A stretch of DNA of 64,000 nucleotides from JACJWR01 sp963842975 (GTDB taxonomy: Bacteria; Actinomycetota; Actinomycetes; S36-B12; UBA10799): assembly GCA_963842975.1 (NCBI GenBank), contig CAWJIH010000004.1, positions 248,001 through 312,000 on the forward strand. Direction: 5' to 3'. A program made the translations under genes and the position numbers. Positions 7,987-15,871 of the stretch are shown in pieces. Under the pieces are notes generated by a model, which was not told the DNA's origin, did not search any database, and saw only the letters and a program-made list of their open reading frames with translations. Position 1 is the first letter of the stretch; each line of letters starts with the position of its first letter.

Positions 7987-9006
7987 ATGGACACCACAGC
8001 AGGTCAGATCGTGCTGCTGCGCAAAGCGCTGTCCACGGGCTTAGATGGTGTCCTGATTTGTGAGGTTCGGGACCCCTTCGTGGTCGGATTCGTCTCCGAC
8101 GCCGCACGGGCGGCTCTGGTGGGCCTTGGTGTGTCCCCGTCAGTATTCGATCGCTTGGATCGAGGGCGGGGGAATGGTCAACGGTCCGACCCAGTGGCGC
8201 TCACCGAAGTGCTACCCGCGGGGCTCGACGCCGACGAGGTGGCTATAGCTCGGGAGGTCGTCGAAAGCGGCTCACGGGTCTGCGACACCATCGACGTGCG
8301 CGGGCCCGAGGGAACGATTCATGGCCACCTTGAAGTAGCGGTTCGCCGAGTGGATCAGGTGCTGGTCTGGTCGCTTCGCGTAATCCAGGCGGAGGATCGA
8401 CAGGATGGCCGGCCACGGCCGCAGACGTTCATGGACGCGCTCACTGGCCTCACCAACCGAGCCGCAGTGCGACGAGCACTGCAACTGTGTCTGCAGCGAC
8501 TTGACTTCCTCGGTGAAGGCTTCGCCGTAGCTTTGCTAGACATCGATGACTTGGCGGGCATCAATGAACGCCTCGGCCACGACGTCGGCGACATGGTCTT
8601 GCGCGAGGTGGGCGAACGGATGCGGGGTTTGGTCCGCGGCTCAGATGTGGTCGGGCGAGTGGGCGACGACGAGTTTGTGCTGGTGTGGCCAGGGGTCCGT
8701 TCGCGCGCTGACGTCCGCATGCTGCACCGCCGAGTCGCGGAGGCGATCTCTGCCAAGCTCGAAATCGATGGACTAATGGTGAGTGTGACCATGAGCGCGG
8801 GGGCGGTATTCGTCTCAGCGCCGCAGGGGTGCGATCCCGACGACCTGCTCCGCGATGCCGATGTGGCCATGCGCAAAGCGAGAAGTCAAGGCCCGGGCAG
8901 TCTCGTCGTTGACGAGCATCGGGAGAACCTTGATCGATCCAGCACCTTCGTGACCGTCGGGGAACTGCGCGAAGCACTGCGGCAGGGTGAGTTCGTTCTT
9001 GTATAG
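7987..9006 (+). pseudogene. GGDEF-EAL protein, 5' part (sensor and GGDEF)
   Basis: First part of a cyclic-di-GMP protein split by a frameshift at about 9001. Residues 1-140 form an unclassified, possibly PAS-like input region. Residues about 150-310 are a GGDEF domain: FMDALTGLTNRAAVRRAL, LLDIDDLAGINERLGHDVGD, and an active-site loop reading GDDEF in place of GGDEF. An inhibitory-site RGSD lies five residues before it, so product binding may be kept. The frame stops after EALRQGEFVLV. The next residues expected in this family (YxQPIV) are found one base out of frame. Deleting one G at 9001 fuses the halves into a normal protein of about 590 residues. Whether this is a mutation or a sequence error is open. 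Confidence 0.85.
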
Positions 9007-9751
9007 CCAACCGATCGTCAACGTCTTCACGGGCTTGACCGTGGGCGCGGAGATGCTCGTGCGCTGGCGCCACCCGCAGCGTGGGCTGCTCGGACCGTCT
9101 GAGTTTCTGCCGGCGGCTGAAGTCAGCGACGTGATGGACCTGATCGGTGAGTGGGTCGTTGATCGGACGGTTGCGGTGGCCGCCGGTTGGGAGCGGAACA
9201 GGTCCCTGGGGGATTTTCGGATCAGCCTCAATGCGTGGCCGCGACAATTGACGCATTCCGATTTGGTTGGCCAGTTGGAGCGGTCGCTGAAGCGCCATGG
9301 ATCGACTCCGCAGCGATTTGTGGTGGAGGTGCTCGAGAGCCAAGAGTTGCAGTCGCGGACGCGGGTAGCGGAGCAATTGCGACGCCTGCTGGACCTCGGG
9401 GTGGGCGTTGGGATCGACGACTTCGGCTCGGGTTTCGCCAACATGTCCTATCTGCGCGACCTGCCGATCGACATGATCAAAGTCGACCGGGCGCTGGTGG
9501 GCCGTTATCCGACCCGGCGGGAGGAGGCCATTTTGGAGGCCATCCAGTCGATCGGATCTGCGATCGGGGCCGATGTCGTGCTTGAAGGGGTGGAGCAAAT
9601 CGCCCAGTTGGAAACGGCTCGTCGATGTGGCGTGAAGCTTGCACAGGGTTACCTGGTGGGGCGGCCGGTACCGTCCGGTCGGACACCACCGCAAGGGAAG
9701 TTCCCCTTGCCTCCGCTTGAGCCGCCGCCACTCAAACCCAGGCCCGCCTAG
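8987..9751 (+). pseudogene. GGDEF-EAL protein, 3' part (EAL domain)
   Basis: Second part of the split protein. The frame carries an almost complete EAL phosphodiesterase domain: SQPIVNVFTGLTVGAEMLVR (EAL signature changed to EML), LNAWPRQLTHSDLV, EVLESQ, IDDFGSGFANMSYLRDLPID, MIKVDRALV, VVLEGVEQ and QGYLVGRPVP. The acidic and lysine residues that hold two metals and c-di-GMP therefore look mostly preserved. The nominal GTG at 8987 lies inside the upstream coding sequence and has no convincing ribosome binding site, so independent translation is unlikely. A short proline-rich tail follows the domain. If the frame is truly broken, the cell makes a truncated GGDEF-only protein with no EAL partner. 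Confidence 0.85.
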
Positions 9752-9806
9752 TTCTCCGGTGGTGCGCGACGACCTGACGGATGCTGGCCAGTCTGGATCA
9801 TTCCCG

Positions 9807-9854
9807 CAGTGGCAGTGGCAGTGGCAGTGGCAGTGGCAGTGGCAGTGGCAGTGG
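9807..9854 (+). repeat. Eight tandem copies of CAGTGG
   Basis: Eight perfect CAGTGG hexamers lie between the EAL end and the DUF805 start. They are in frame with the downstream gene and would read as Val-Ala pairs if translated from a GTG inside the array. Length change would not shift the frame. They may alter spacing to the DUF805 start, which begins 12 bases after the last unit. Confidence 0.9.
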
Positions 9855-9865
9855 AAAGCGTCGGT

Positions 9866-10339
9866 ATGAGCCCCGTTGATGCAGTCCAAAGCTGCCTTCG
9901 CCGCTACGCGGATGGTTCTGGCCGAGCTGGGCGGGCAGAGTTCTGGTGGTTCTACGGCTTCGTCGGGATCGCTGTGGTTGTCGCCGGGGTAGCGGGAAGT
10001 TGGTTCGGCATCGGATCGCCGATCACAGGTCAGGCGGTTGTGATCGAGGGACAGATGGTGACCCTCGGGCAGTATTACCAACCTGGCTGGCTGCAACTTG
10101 CGGTTGCGCTGGTGTGCGCCCCGCCGATGATCGCCGTGCAAATACGCCGATTGCACGATCGCGGCCTATCTGGATGGTGGTGGTGGCTCAACGGGTTGAA
10201 CCTGATCTGCTGCCTCGGTTCGCTCATTCTGGTGTTCGCAGTGGACATCCACCCGAGTGTTCCCCAGGCGAATTCGTACGGCGATCCCGCCGGGCGCTTG
10301 CCGGCTGGTCCACGTCGGCTGCGCCAGCGGCGGGAGTAG
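9866..10339 (+). CDS. DUF805 family membrane protein
   Basis: Integral membrane protein of 157 residues. The N-terminal signature AVQSCLRRYADGSGRAGRAE followed by FWWF is the standard opening of DUF805 (YhaH-like) proteins, with the RaxRxEfWwF motif well kept. Three to four hydrophobic helices follow, at about 30-50, 75-95 and 115-135, with a conserved QIRRLHDRGLSGWWWWLN segment before the last one. The start is the ATG at 9866; an in-frame GTG inside the hexamer array would add a Val-Ala run. The tail (GDPAGRLPAGPRRLRQRRE) is basic and cytoplasmic. The function of the family is unknown. tRNA-Arg begins 13 bases after its stop on the same strand. Confidence 0.88.
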   Translation: MSPVDAVQSCLRRYADGSGRAGRAEFWWFYGFVGIAVVVAGVAGSWFGIGSPITGQAVVIEGQMVTLGQYYQPGWLQLAVALVCAPPMIAVQIRRLHDRGLSGWWWWLNGLNLICCLGSLILVFAVDIHPSVPQANSYGDPAGRLPAGPRRLRQRRE

Positions 10340-10352
10340 GATCGCCACTCAA

Positions 10353-10426
10353 GCCCTCGTAGCTCAGGTGGATAGAGCGACCGCCTCCTAAGCGGTAGGC
10401 CACTGGTTCGAGTCCAGTCGGGGGCA
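10353..10426 (+). tRNA. tRNA-Arg (anticodon CCT)
   Basis: A full cloverleaf can be drawn. The 7-bp acceptor stem GCCCTCG pairs with CGGGGGC (one T-G wobble), with discriminator A. The anticodon stem ACCGC/GCGGT closes the loop CTCCTAA, giving anticodon CCT for AGG codons. The T arm ACTGG-TTCGAGT-CCAGT is perfect. CCA is not encoded. Confidence 0.95.
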
Positions 10427-10720
10427 CCGCAGCGACCCCGCCCCGCCCGCCAACCAGCTCCCGCGGCCGCGCCCCGGCCCTGGCCCCGCCCCGCCCCGGC
10501 CCTTGGCCCCGCCTCGCACCGCCCCGGCCCCGCCCCGACCGGCCCCGCAAAATCGACCACGACACGCAAAATCGACCACGAAAGGTGGTCGATTTTGTCT
10601 GTCTTGGTCGATTTTGCGACCGGGGACCGGGAGCCGGGTGCCGGGTGCCGGGACCGGGTGCCGGGAGCCGGGAGCCGGGAGCCGGGAGCCGGGAGCCTGG
10701 CACCCGCGGCCAGCCCACCG
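10427..10720. repeat. Repeat cluster downstream of tRNA-Arg
   Basis: This gene-free stretch is made of three kinds of repeats. A C-rich block with CCCCGCCCCG and CCCCGGCCC runs to about 10547. From 10548 to 10617 there are two direct copies of CAAAATCGACCACG and two opposed copies of TGGTCGATTTTG, able to fold into a strong hairpin. From about 10618 to 10698 there is a G-rich tandem array of GCCGGGA or GCCGGGT heptamers. The palindromic part may end tRNA transcription and that of the convergent acyltransferase gene, but it lacks a clean T-run. I see no coding signal here. Confidence 0.85.
10548..10617. repeat. Palindromic CAAAATCGACCA repeats
   Basis: Copies at 10548-10561 and 10567-10580 are direct repeats of CAAAATCGACCACG. 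Copies at 10585-10597 and 10605-10617 are the same core reversed (GTGGTCGATTTTG and TTGGTCGATTTTG). The inner pair forms a 13-bp stem with a loop of only four bases. The A/T-containing core stands out in a very GC-rich setting and resembles REP-type intergenic elements. Confidence 0.85.
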
Positions 10721-12028
10721 TCACACGCGCGTGCCCGCATTCGCAGCGGCATCCACCGCCTGCACGACGCGGAGGCGCGACGCGGTGATCCGATCAAGCA
10801 TCGGACCTTTGGCCCGGTGGAGCGCCCTACCCAAGCGCCACAGCAACTGACCGCGTTCCCCCACCTGAACCGTAGCCACGAGGCTCGCCGGGCCAGCAAG
10901 CGTCAGCACGACTGCCAAGGCTGGCCCGCGCAGGCGCCACCCCAGGTAGCCCAGCGCCGCCCAGGTCGCCGGGAAGACGATCGAGGCATACGCGGGCTTG
11001 ACCGTCGCCGCGGTTGCAGGCGCGATGCCGCTGAGGCTGATCAGTCGGAGGCCGACAATGCCCACGGCGTTGATCACGAATCCCACGGCTGCCGTAGGCG
11101 CCAGCAACAGCACCGATGCGGCCTCGCCGGCCAGCCGGGCGCTGATCATCGCACCGCGAGGCACGTCGAGCGGCCCGACGCCGAGGAGTTCCAGCTCCGA
11201 TACGTACGCGGTAGCAGCTAGATCCACTTCGCTGCGTAGCTCGGCAGGGGCCTGTGCCAACTGGCTGGCCAGGGACGCGATCTCGCTGTACGTGGTAGCC
11301 CGGTCGGGATTCCGGTCGCGAAGGTAGGTGGTGGCCGCGACCTCCATGCGTCGCAGTTCCTCCCAGTTGTCGTATCGGTTGCTCACTTCCCCCAGGCGTT
11401 GCTGGAAGACCCCGGTGACGGCATGCACCAGTGTTCGATTCGACTCCGACACCGGCCCCTCGATGCCGAGTTCGTCGACCACCTCGCTGATACGGAATGG
11501 GACGGCGCAATCAACCAGGGCCCGTGAGCGCAGCACCGACACATCGAAGAAGTGCAGTCCCATCGGCGCGATGACGACGTCGGTTCCCCGCTCCAAGGCC
11601 CCAACAGCAATCCGTGCCGCACCGGTTCGCAGGGGAGCCAGCCGGGGTTCCGGCACGCTTTCGCCCTCCGGATAGATGGCCGCCACATCGCCGTCGGCCA
11701 GCGCTGTATAGGTGGCGTCGAACATGCCTGAGTTGTCCACACCCTGTGCGTGATCCTGGCGGCGGTAGACCGGAATTCCTCCGACCGCATCCATCACTGT
11801 CGCACCAAATGGCACGTGCCAAATGACATCGCGGGCTAGGAATCGGGGAAATCGACTCGAGGCTTTGATCACCAGCAGAATGTCGGCGAGTCCACCGCCG
11901 TGGCTGGCCAGGATCAGCGTCGAGTCAGTGGGTTCGCCACCGCGGCGACGGACTTCAACGGAACGAAAGACGACATCGGTAAGTAGTCCGGCGAGTCCTC
12001 GGATGGTGCGTTGGCGTACTCGGGTCAT
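10721..12028 (-). CDS. PlsC-like acyltransferase with membrane C-terminus
   Basis: A 435-residue protein. The first 230 residues resemble the glycerol-phosphate/1-acylglycerol-phosphate acyltransferase fold: ILASHGGGLADILLV in place of the catalytic block, FGATVMDAVGGIPVYRR, and AIYPEGESVPEP then LRTGAARIAVGA, which fits motif III. The catalytic HX4D is spaced as HX5D here, so activity is not assured. The second half holds a helical region and about three hydrophobic helices at roughly 310-400. The ATG at 12028 overlaps the stop of the upstream gene in an ATGA junction, so it is translationally coupled to a CREST-type membrane hydrolase. Together they suggest lipid remodelling; the substrate is unknown. 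Confidence 0.75.
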   Translation of the reverse strand: MTRVRQRTIRGLAGLLTDVVFRSVEVRRRGGEPTDSTLILASHGGGLADILLVIKASSRFPRFLARDVIWHVPFGATVMDAVGGIPVYRRQDHAQGVDNSGMFDATYTALADGDVAAIYPEGESVPEPRLAPLRTGAARIAVGALERGTDVVIAPMGLHFFDVSVLRSRALVDCAVPFRISEVVDELGIEGPVSESNRTLVHAVTGVFQQRLGEVSNRYDNWEELRRMEVAATTYLRDRNPDRATTYSEIASLASQLAQAPAELRSEVDLAATAYVSELELLGVGPLDVPRGAMISARLAGEAASVLLLAPTAAVGFVINAVGIVGLRLISLSGIAPATAATVKPAYASIVFPATWAALGYLGWRLRGPALAVVLTLAGPASLVATVQVGERGQLLWRLGRALHRAKGPMLDRITASRLRVVQAVDAAANAGTRV

Positions 12029-12738
12029 TCGTGTCCCTTCCCTTTCGATGACACCGATCGCGCGGCGGTGACAGAGCTCGATTCCGGCGACGTCGGCGCG
12101 GGTCCAGAGAGGGCACCCCATGCCCACAGCCCGAGCGCCGCCGCGGTGAGCAGATGCCACAGACCGTGGCCCTGTAGCAAGGATTCCGGTCGGCACAAAG
12201 GACCTCCGGTGCGGCTGAGCGCAAATGCCACGAGGCCAACCGCCAGTGCTGCCACACACGCGGTCTGAATCCTGCCCCAACTGCGGATGCCTCGCCGGTA
12301 GATGAGAAATTCGCTCCACACCAACCCGACCGCCACAACCCCTGCCAGCAAGGGGCTGAGGTCGGAGTTCCACACCATCAGGGCCCCACCCAACGCAGCT
12401 GTGGCGACGAGAGCCCCCACCACCCGGCGCGTGGGGACAGCCAGTTGGGAAAGGTCGATTCCCCAGGCCACCAGCAGCGCAAGGGCCAGACCGCCGTCGT
12501 GTGCCAATGGTTGTGGGGCAAGATCCGGTCCGTGGTAGTCGACACTGCCGAGGCCGGTCAGGACCATCCCGGCGGCGAAGAGCCAGCCCCAACTGCGGGG
12601 GACATCGGTGCGCCGGCTCACCCAGATGGCGATGGCGATCCCCACCAACACGTAGGCCCAGGACGTGGTGACGAGAACAGGCTGCCCCCATACGGCCGAG
12701 TGGGCTTCGCAGTCGCCACTGCCAGGTATCTCCTCCAC
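12025..12738 (-). CDS. CREST-type membrane hydrolase (ceramidase-like)
   Basis: Polytopic protein of 237 residues with about seven hydrophobic segments. Conserved polar residues sit inside the membrane part in the order expected for the CREST superfamily (alkaline ceramidases, PAQR receptors, Per1): S65 and H69 in GLGSVDYHGP, H80 and D81 in AHDGGLALA, and H191 with H195 in QGHGLWHLLTA. In that superfamily they bind a metal and hydrolyse a lipid amide or ester. An acyltransferase follows with an ATGA overlap, which supports a lipid substrate. Bacterial members of this superfamily are poorly described. The assignment rests on the motif pattern and topology, not on clear overall similarity. Confidence 0.65.
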   Translation of the reverse strand: MEEIPGSGDCEAHSAVWGQPVLVTTSWAYVLVGIAIAIWVSRRTDVPRSWGWLFAAGMVLTGLGSVDYHGPDLAPQPLAHDGGLALALLVAWGIDLSQLAVPTRRVVGALVATAALGGALMVWNSDLSPLLAGVVAVGLVWSEFLIYRRGIRSWGRIQTACVAALAVGLVAFALSRTGGPLCRPESLLQGHGLWHLLTAAALGLWAWGALSGPAPTSPESSSVTAARSVSSKGKGHE

Positions 12739-12977
12739 CTAGGCATAGTTTCAGAAATCGACGGTTTGCGATACCAGTGAGCGCCTCGCAGGAATGACGA
12801 GCATCAAGATCGACTGACGGTTACTTTCGAGCCGCGTCACGGTGTACTACTTGCTCGCCGAGCAGACCGGCAATCTCGACAAGCTCTAATCAGACACCAG
12901 CAGGCTGCGTCAGTGCCAATGCTTCGATGCTGCCGCGTGAGTAAGTTGGAGCGTCACGACTAGCGCGAGGAGCTCAC
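12739..12977. other. Divergent intergenic region before glgX
   Basis: About 240 bases between the divergent CREST and glgX genes. A purine-rich GAGGAG lies about 10 bases before the glgX start. Bases 12844-12888 read as a short open peptide ending in TAA, but with no start and no recognisable family. No hairpin or other clear signal was seen. Confidence 0.5.
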
Positions 12978-15158
12978 GTGCCTTTCCAAGCAGGTATGCA
13001 GTGGCCGGGCCGGGCCTATCCGTTCGGGGCGATCTACGACGGGGTCGGCACCAACTTCGCCCTCTATGCCGCGAAAGCGGACGCAGTCGACGTGTGCCTG
13101 ATCGACGAATCGGGCGGCGAAGTCCGGACCAGTCTTGAGGAGAAGGACGCCGGCGTATGGCACGGCTTCCTTCCCATGGTGGGACCGGGCCAGCGGTACG
13201 GCTACCGAGTGCACGGACCCTGGGATCCCGCCAACGGGCTGCGTTACAACCCGGCGAAACTGCTGCTGGACCCCTACGCCACGGCAGTACACGGCATGCC
13301 GGACGGCACCCAAGCCGTGTACGGACATTCCTTCGGCGACCCGGACCAGCCCGACTCTTCAGACAGCCTGGGTCACACCATGGTCGGGGTGGTGACGAAC
13401 CCGTACTTCGACTGGCGAGGCGATCGCAAGATCGAGCGCCCCTACAGCGAGACCGTGATCTACGAGGCCCACGTCAAAGGCATGACCATGCTGCACCCGG
13501 CGGTGCCAGCGGAACTGCGCGGAACATATGCCGGCCTCGCCCACCCCGCCATGATCGAATACCTCGTCCAACTCGGGGTGACGGCGGTGGAACTGATGCC
13601 GATCCATCAGTTCGTCCAAGACGACTTCCTGGTCTCGCAGGGCAAACGCAACTACTGGGGCTACAACACCATCGGGTTCTTTGCCCCGCACAACGAATAC
13701 GCTGCCACCGGCACCCTCGGCCAACAAGTCAACGAATTCAAGGGAATGGTGCGTCAACTGCACCTTGCCGGAATCGAAGTGATCTTGGACGTGGTGTACA
13801 ACCACACCGCTGAGGGCAACCACCTCGGCCCAACCCTGTCCTTCCGCGGCATCGAGAACACAGCGTATTACCGGTTGGTGCAGGAGGACCCTCGGTTCTA
13901 CTTCGACACCACCGGCACCGGAAACTCGGTGAACGTGCGCCACCCCCACTCGCTGCAGTTGATCCTGGATTCCCTGCGCTATTGGGTCACCGATATGCAC
14001 GTCGACGGTTTCCGCTTCGACCTCGCGGCCAGCCTTGCGCGCGAGTTCCACGCCGTCGACAAGCTCTCCACCTTCTTCGATCTGGTGCAGCAGGACCCCA
14101 TCGTCAGCCAAGTCAAACTCATCGCGGAACCGTGGGATTTGGGTGAGGGTGGCTACCAGGTTGGTAACTTCCCGGCGCTGTGGACCGAGTGGAATGGAAA
14201 ATTCCGGGACACCGCGCGGGACTACTGGCGCGGTGAATACGCCACCATGGGCGAGTTCGCCTCCCGGTTCACCGGATCCTCGGACCTCTATGCCGACGAT
14301 GGGCGCAGCCCACACGCGTCGGTGAATTTCGTGGTGGCCCACGACGGGTTTACCTTGCGTGATCTGGTGAGCTACAACGACAAACACAACGACGCCAACG
14401 GCGAGGGCAACCGCGACGGTGAATCCCACAACCGTTCGTGGAACTGCGGAGCCGAGGGTGAGACCGCCGATCCGGACGTGCTCGAACTGCGGGCCCGCCA
14501 GCAACGCAACTTCCTCACCACCCTCCTGCTCAGCCAGGGTGTCCCGATGATTGCCCACGGCGACGAAATCGGCCGCACCCAAGCGGGCAACAACAACGGC
14601 TATTGCCAGGACAACGAAATCACCTGGATGGACTGGACCAATGCCGACACGGACCTGCTCGCCTTCACGCGCAAACTGATCTCGTTGCGGGCAGAGCATC
14701 CGATCTTCCGTCGCCAGAAGTTCTTCAACGGCCAACCGATTGACACCGAGGATTGGGATGAGGTTCCCGATATCACGTGGCTCAAACCAGACGGTGAATA
14801 CATGACCTCCGAGGACTGGCAGGTGGGCTACGCAAAGACCATCACCGTGGTGCTCAACGGTCAGGCGCTCGACGAGAAGGACTACTTCGGCCGCAAGCTG
14901 TATGACTCATCCTTCATCATCCTTTTCAATGCCTCCGAGCAGGACGAGGACTGTGTGATCCCCGGACGCAAGGTGGGAACCACGTGGGGTGAAGTGCTTG
15001 ACACCGCAGCCTGGCCGGAACCAGAAATCGTTTCCCCCCAGGTGCGACACGAAGGTGGCGCGACTCGGACGGTAAAGGCGAGGTCAATGGTGGTGATGCA
15101 GGCCGTTGCCGGGCACGGTGCGGCACCGGAAGCTCACCGCAGCGAAGTTCCGGTGTAG
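12978..15158 (+). CDS. glgX: Glycogen debranching enzyme (GlgX)
   Basis: GH13 isoamylase-type enzyme of 726 residues that removes alpha-1,6 branches from glycogen limit dextrins. It opens with the CBM48-like region (PGRAYPFGAIYDGVGTNFAL). The four GH13 regions are present: DVVYNHT near residue 272, GFRFDLA near 345 (nucleophile Asp), LIAEPWD near 384 (acid Glu) and VVAHDGFTLRD near 452. The NNNGYCQDNEITWMDW segment is typical of GlgX. The GTG at 12978 follows GAGGAG at about ten bases. Its 3' end overlaps the convergent eutC by 25 bases. The length is normal. No other glycogen genes are adjacent, but a GH13 alpha-glucosidase lies at 51.8-53.5 kb. Confidence 0.95.
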   Translation: MPFQAGMQWPGRAYPFGAIYDGVGTNFALYAAKADAVDVCLIDESGGEVRTSLEEKDAGVWHGFLPMVGPGQRYGYRVHGPWDPANGLRYNPAKLLLDPYATAVHGMPDGTQAVYGHSFGDPDQPDSSDSLGHTMVGVVTNPYFDWRGDRKIERPYSETVIYEAHVKGMTMLHPAVPAELRGTYAGLAHPAMIEYLVQLGVTAVELMPIHQFVQDDFLVSQGKRNYWGYNTIGFFAPHNEYAATGTLGQQVNEFKGMVRQLHLAGIEVILDVVYNHTAEGNHLGPTLSFRGIENTAYYRLVQEDPRFYFDTTGTGNSVNVRHPHSLQLILDSLRYWVTDMHVDGFRFDLAASLAREFHAVDKLSTFFDLVQQDPIVSQVKLIAEPWDLGEGGYQVGNFPALWTEWNGKFRDTARDYWRGEYATMGEFASRFTGSSDLYADDGRSPHASVNFVVAHDGFTLRDLVSYNDKHNDANGEGNRDGESHNRSWNCGAEGETADPDVLELRARQQRNFLTTLLLSQGVPMIAHGDEIGRTQAGNNNGYCQDNEITWMDWTNADTDLLAFTRKLISLRAEHPIFRRQKFFNGQPIDTEDWDEVPDITWLKPDGEYMTSEDWQVGYAKTITVVLNGQALDEKDYFGRKLYDSSFIILFNASEQDEDCVIPGRKVGTTWGEVLDTAAWPEPEIVSPQVRHEGGATRTVKARSMVVMQAVAGHGAAPEAHRSEVPV

Positions 15159-15871
15159 CCCTGCTGCCGCGCGTGCTGGGCTTGGCTGATCGCCAAACGA
15201 GCAGCGAGGTCAAGCGGCAACCCGTCTGGGCGCACGTTGGAGATGCAGGTCCGCTCGGCATCGGTGCGTCCCGGGCGCGGACCGTAGGTGAGGTAGATCC
15301 CGAGCGAATCTGCGGCGCTCAGACCAGGTCGCTCACCGATCACCACCATGGCCAACGTCGCCCCCAATGCTGAGCCGATGTGGTCTCCCAGTGCGACTCT
15401 GCCAAGGTGGGCCAGCACGACCGGCGAAACTCGCCAGCCGAGTTGCCCAAAGCGCTCCACAAGGTCGACCACCAGGGGGACTCCGTTGTGACTCAGGGCG
15501 GCGCCCGAGAGCCCGTCGATCAGGCAGACAACAAGGTCGAATCGTGGCACCGCTGAGCCGGCGCCACGCGACACCTCAGCCAGAACTGGCGCATCTGAGG
15601 TGTCCAACTGGCGGCCCAAATCAGGCCGCAGCAGGTAGGTTTCGCGATTCGGTACCTGGCTGTGGACGCTCACCCAAGGCACACCCTGAGCGTCCAGATC
15701 ACGCTCGATTCGTGACCACTCCGGTTCCCGCCAGACTGCATCCCGGGCTTCGGCGTGGGCCAGCCGCAACTCCAGCACCCTTCGTGCCGGCAGCGCTGGA
15801 CCCGTCCGTCCCAGCCCGATCCGGGCAGGGGTGAGCGCGCGCAAGGGATCCCACGGATCAACGTCACTCAT
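15134..15871 (-). CDS. eutC: Ethanolamine ammonia-lyase small subunit (EutC)
   Basis: Light subunit, 245 residues, of the adenosylcobalamin-dependent enzyme that splits ethanolamine into acetaldehyde and ammonia. Family motifs are visible: TPARIGLGRTGPALPARRVL near the N-terminus, a long DLVVCLIDGLSGAALSHNGV segment, then VIGERPGLSAADSLGIYLTY and CISNVRPDGLPLDLAARLA, which form the cobalamin-binding surface with EutB. The ATG at 15871 overlaps the eutB stop by 8 bases, so the subunits are translationally coupled. Its 3' end overlaps convergent glgX by 25 bases. No eut regulator, permease or shell protein is in the window. Confidence 0.95.
   Translation of the reverse strand: MSDVDPWDPLRALTPARIGLGRTGPALPARRVLELRLAHAEARDAVWREPEWSRIERDLDAQGVPWVSVHSQVPNRETYLLRPDLGRQLDTSDAPVLAEVSRGAGSAVPRFDLVVCLIDGLSGAALSHNGVPLVVDLVERFGQLGWRVSPVVLAHLGRVALGDHIGSALGATLAMVVIGERPGLSAADSLGIYLTYGPRPGRTDAERTCISNVRPDGLPLDLAARLAISQAQHARQQGYTGTSLR

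Noticed and set aside
8561..10156. Long minus-strand reading frame over the GGDEF-EAL region
   Set aside because: It is antisense to two conserved domains, includes the hexamer array as His-Cys pairs, and has no recognisable domain.
12820..12890. Small coding remnant before glgX
   Set aside because: A short peptide ending in YYLLAEQTGNLDKL is open to a TAA, but it has no start codon, RBS or family.
13359..14735. Minus-strand reading frame opposite glgX
   Set aside because: All GH13 catalytic motifs are on the plus strand; the antisense product has no family features.
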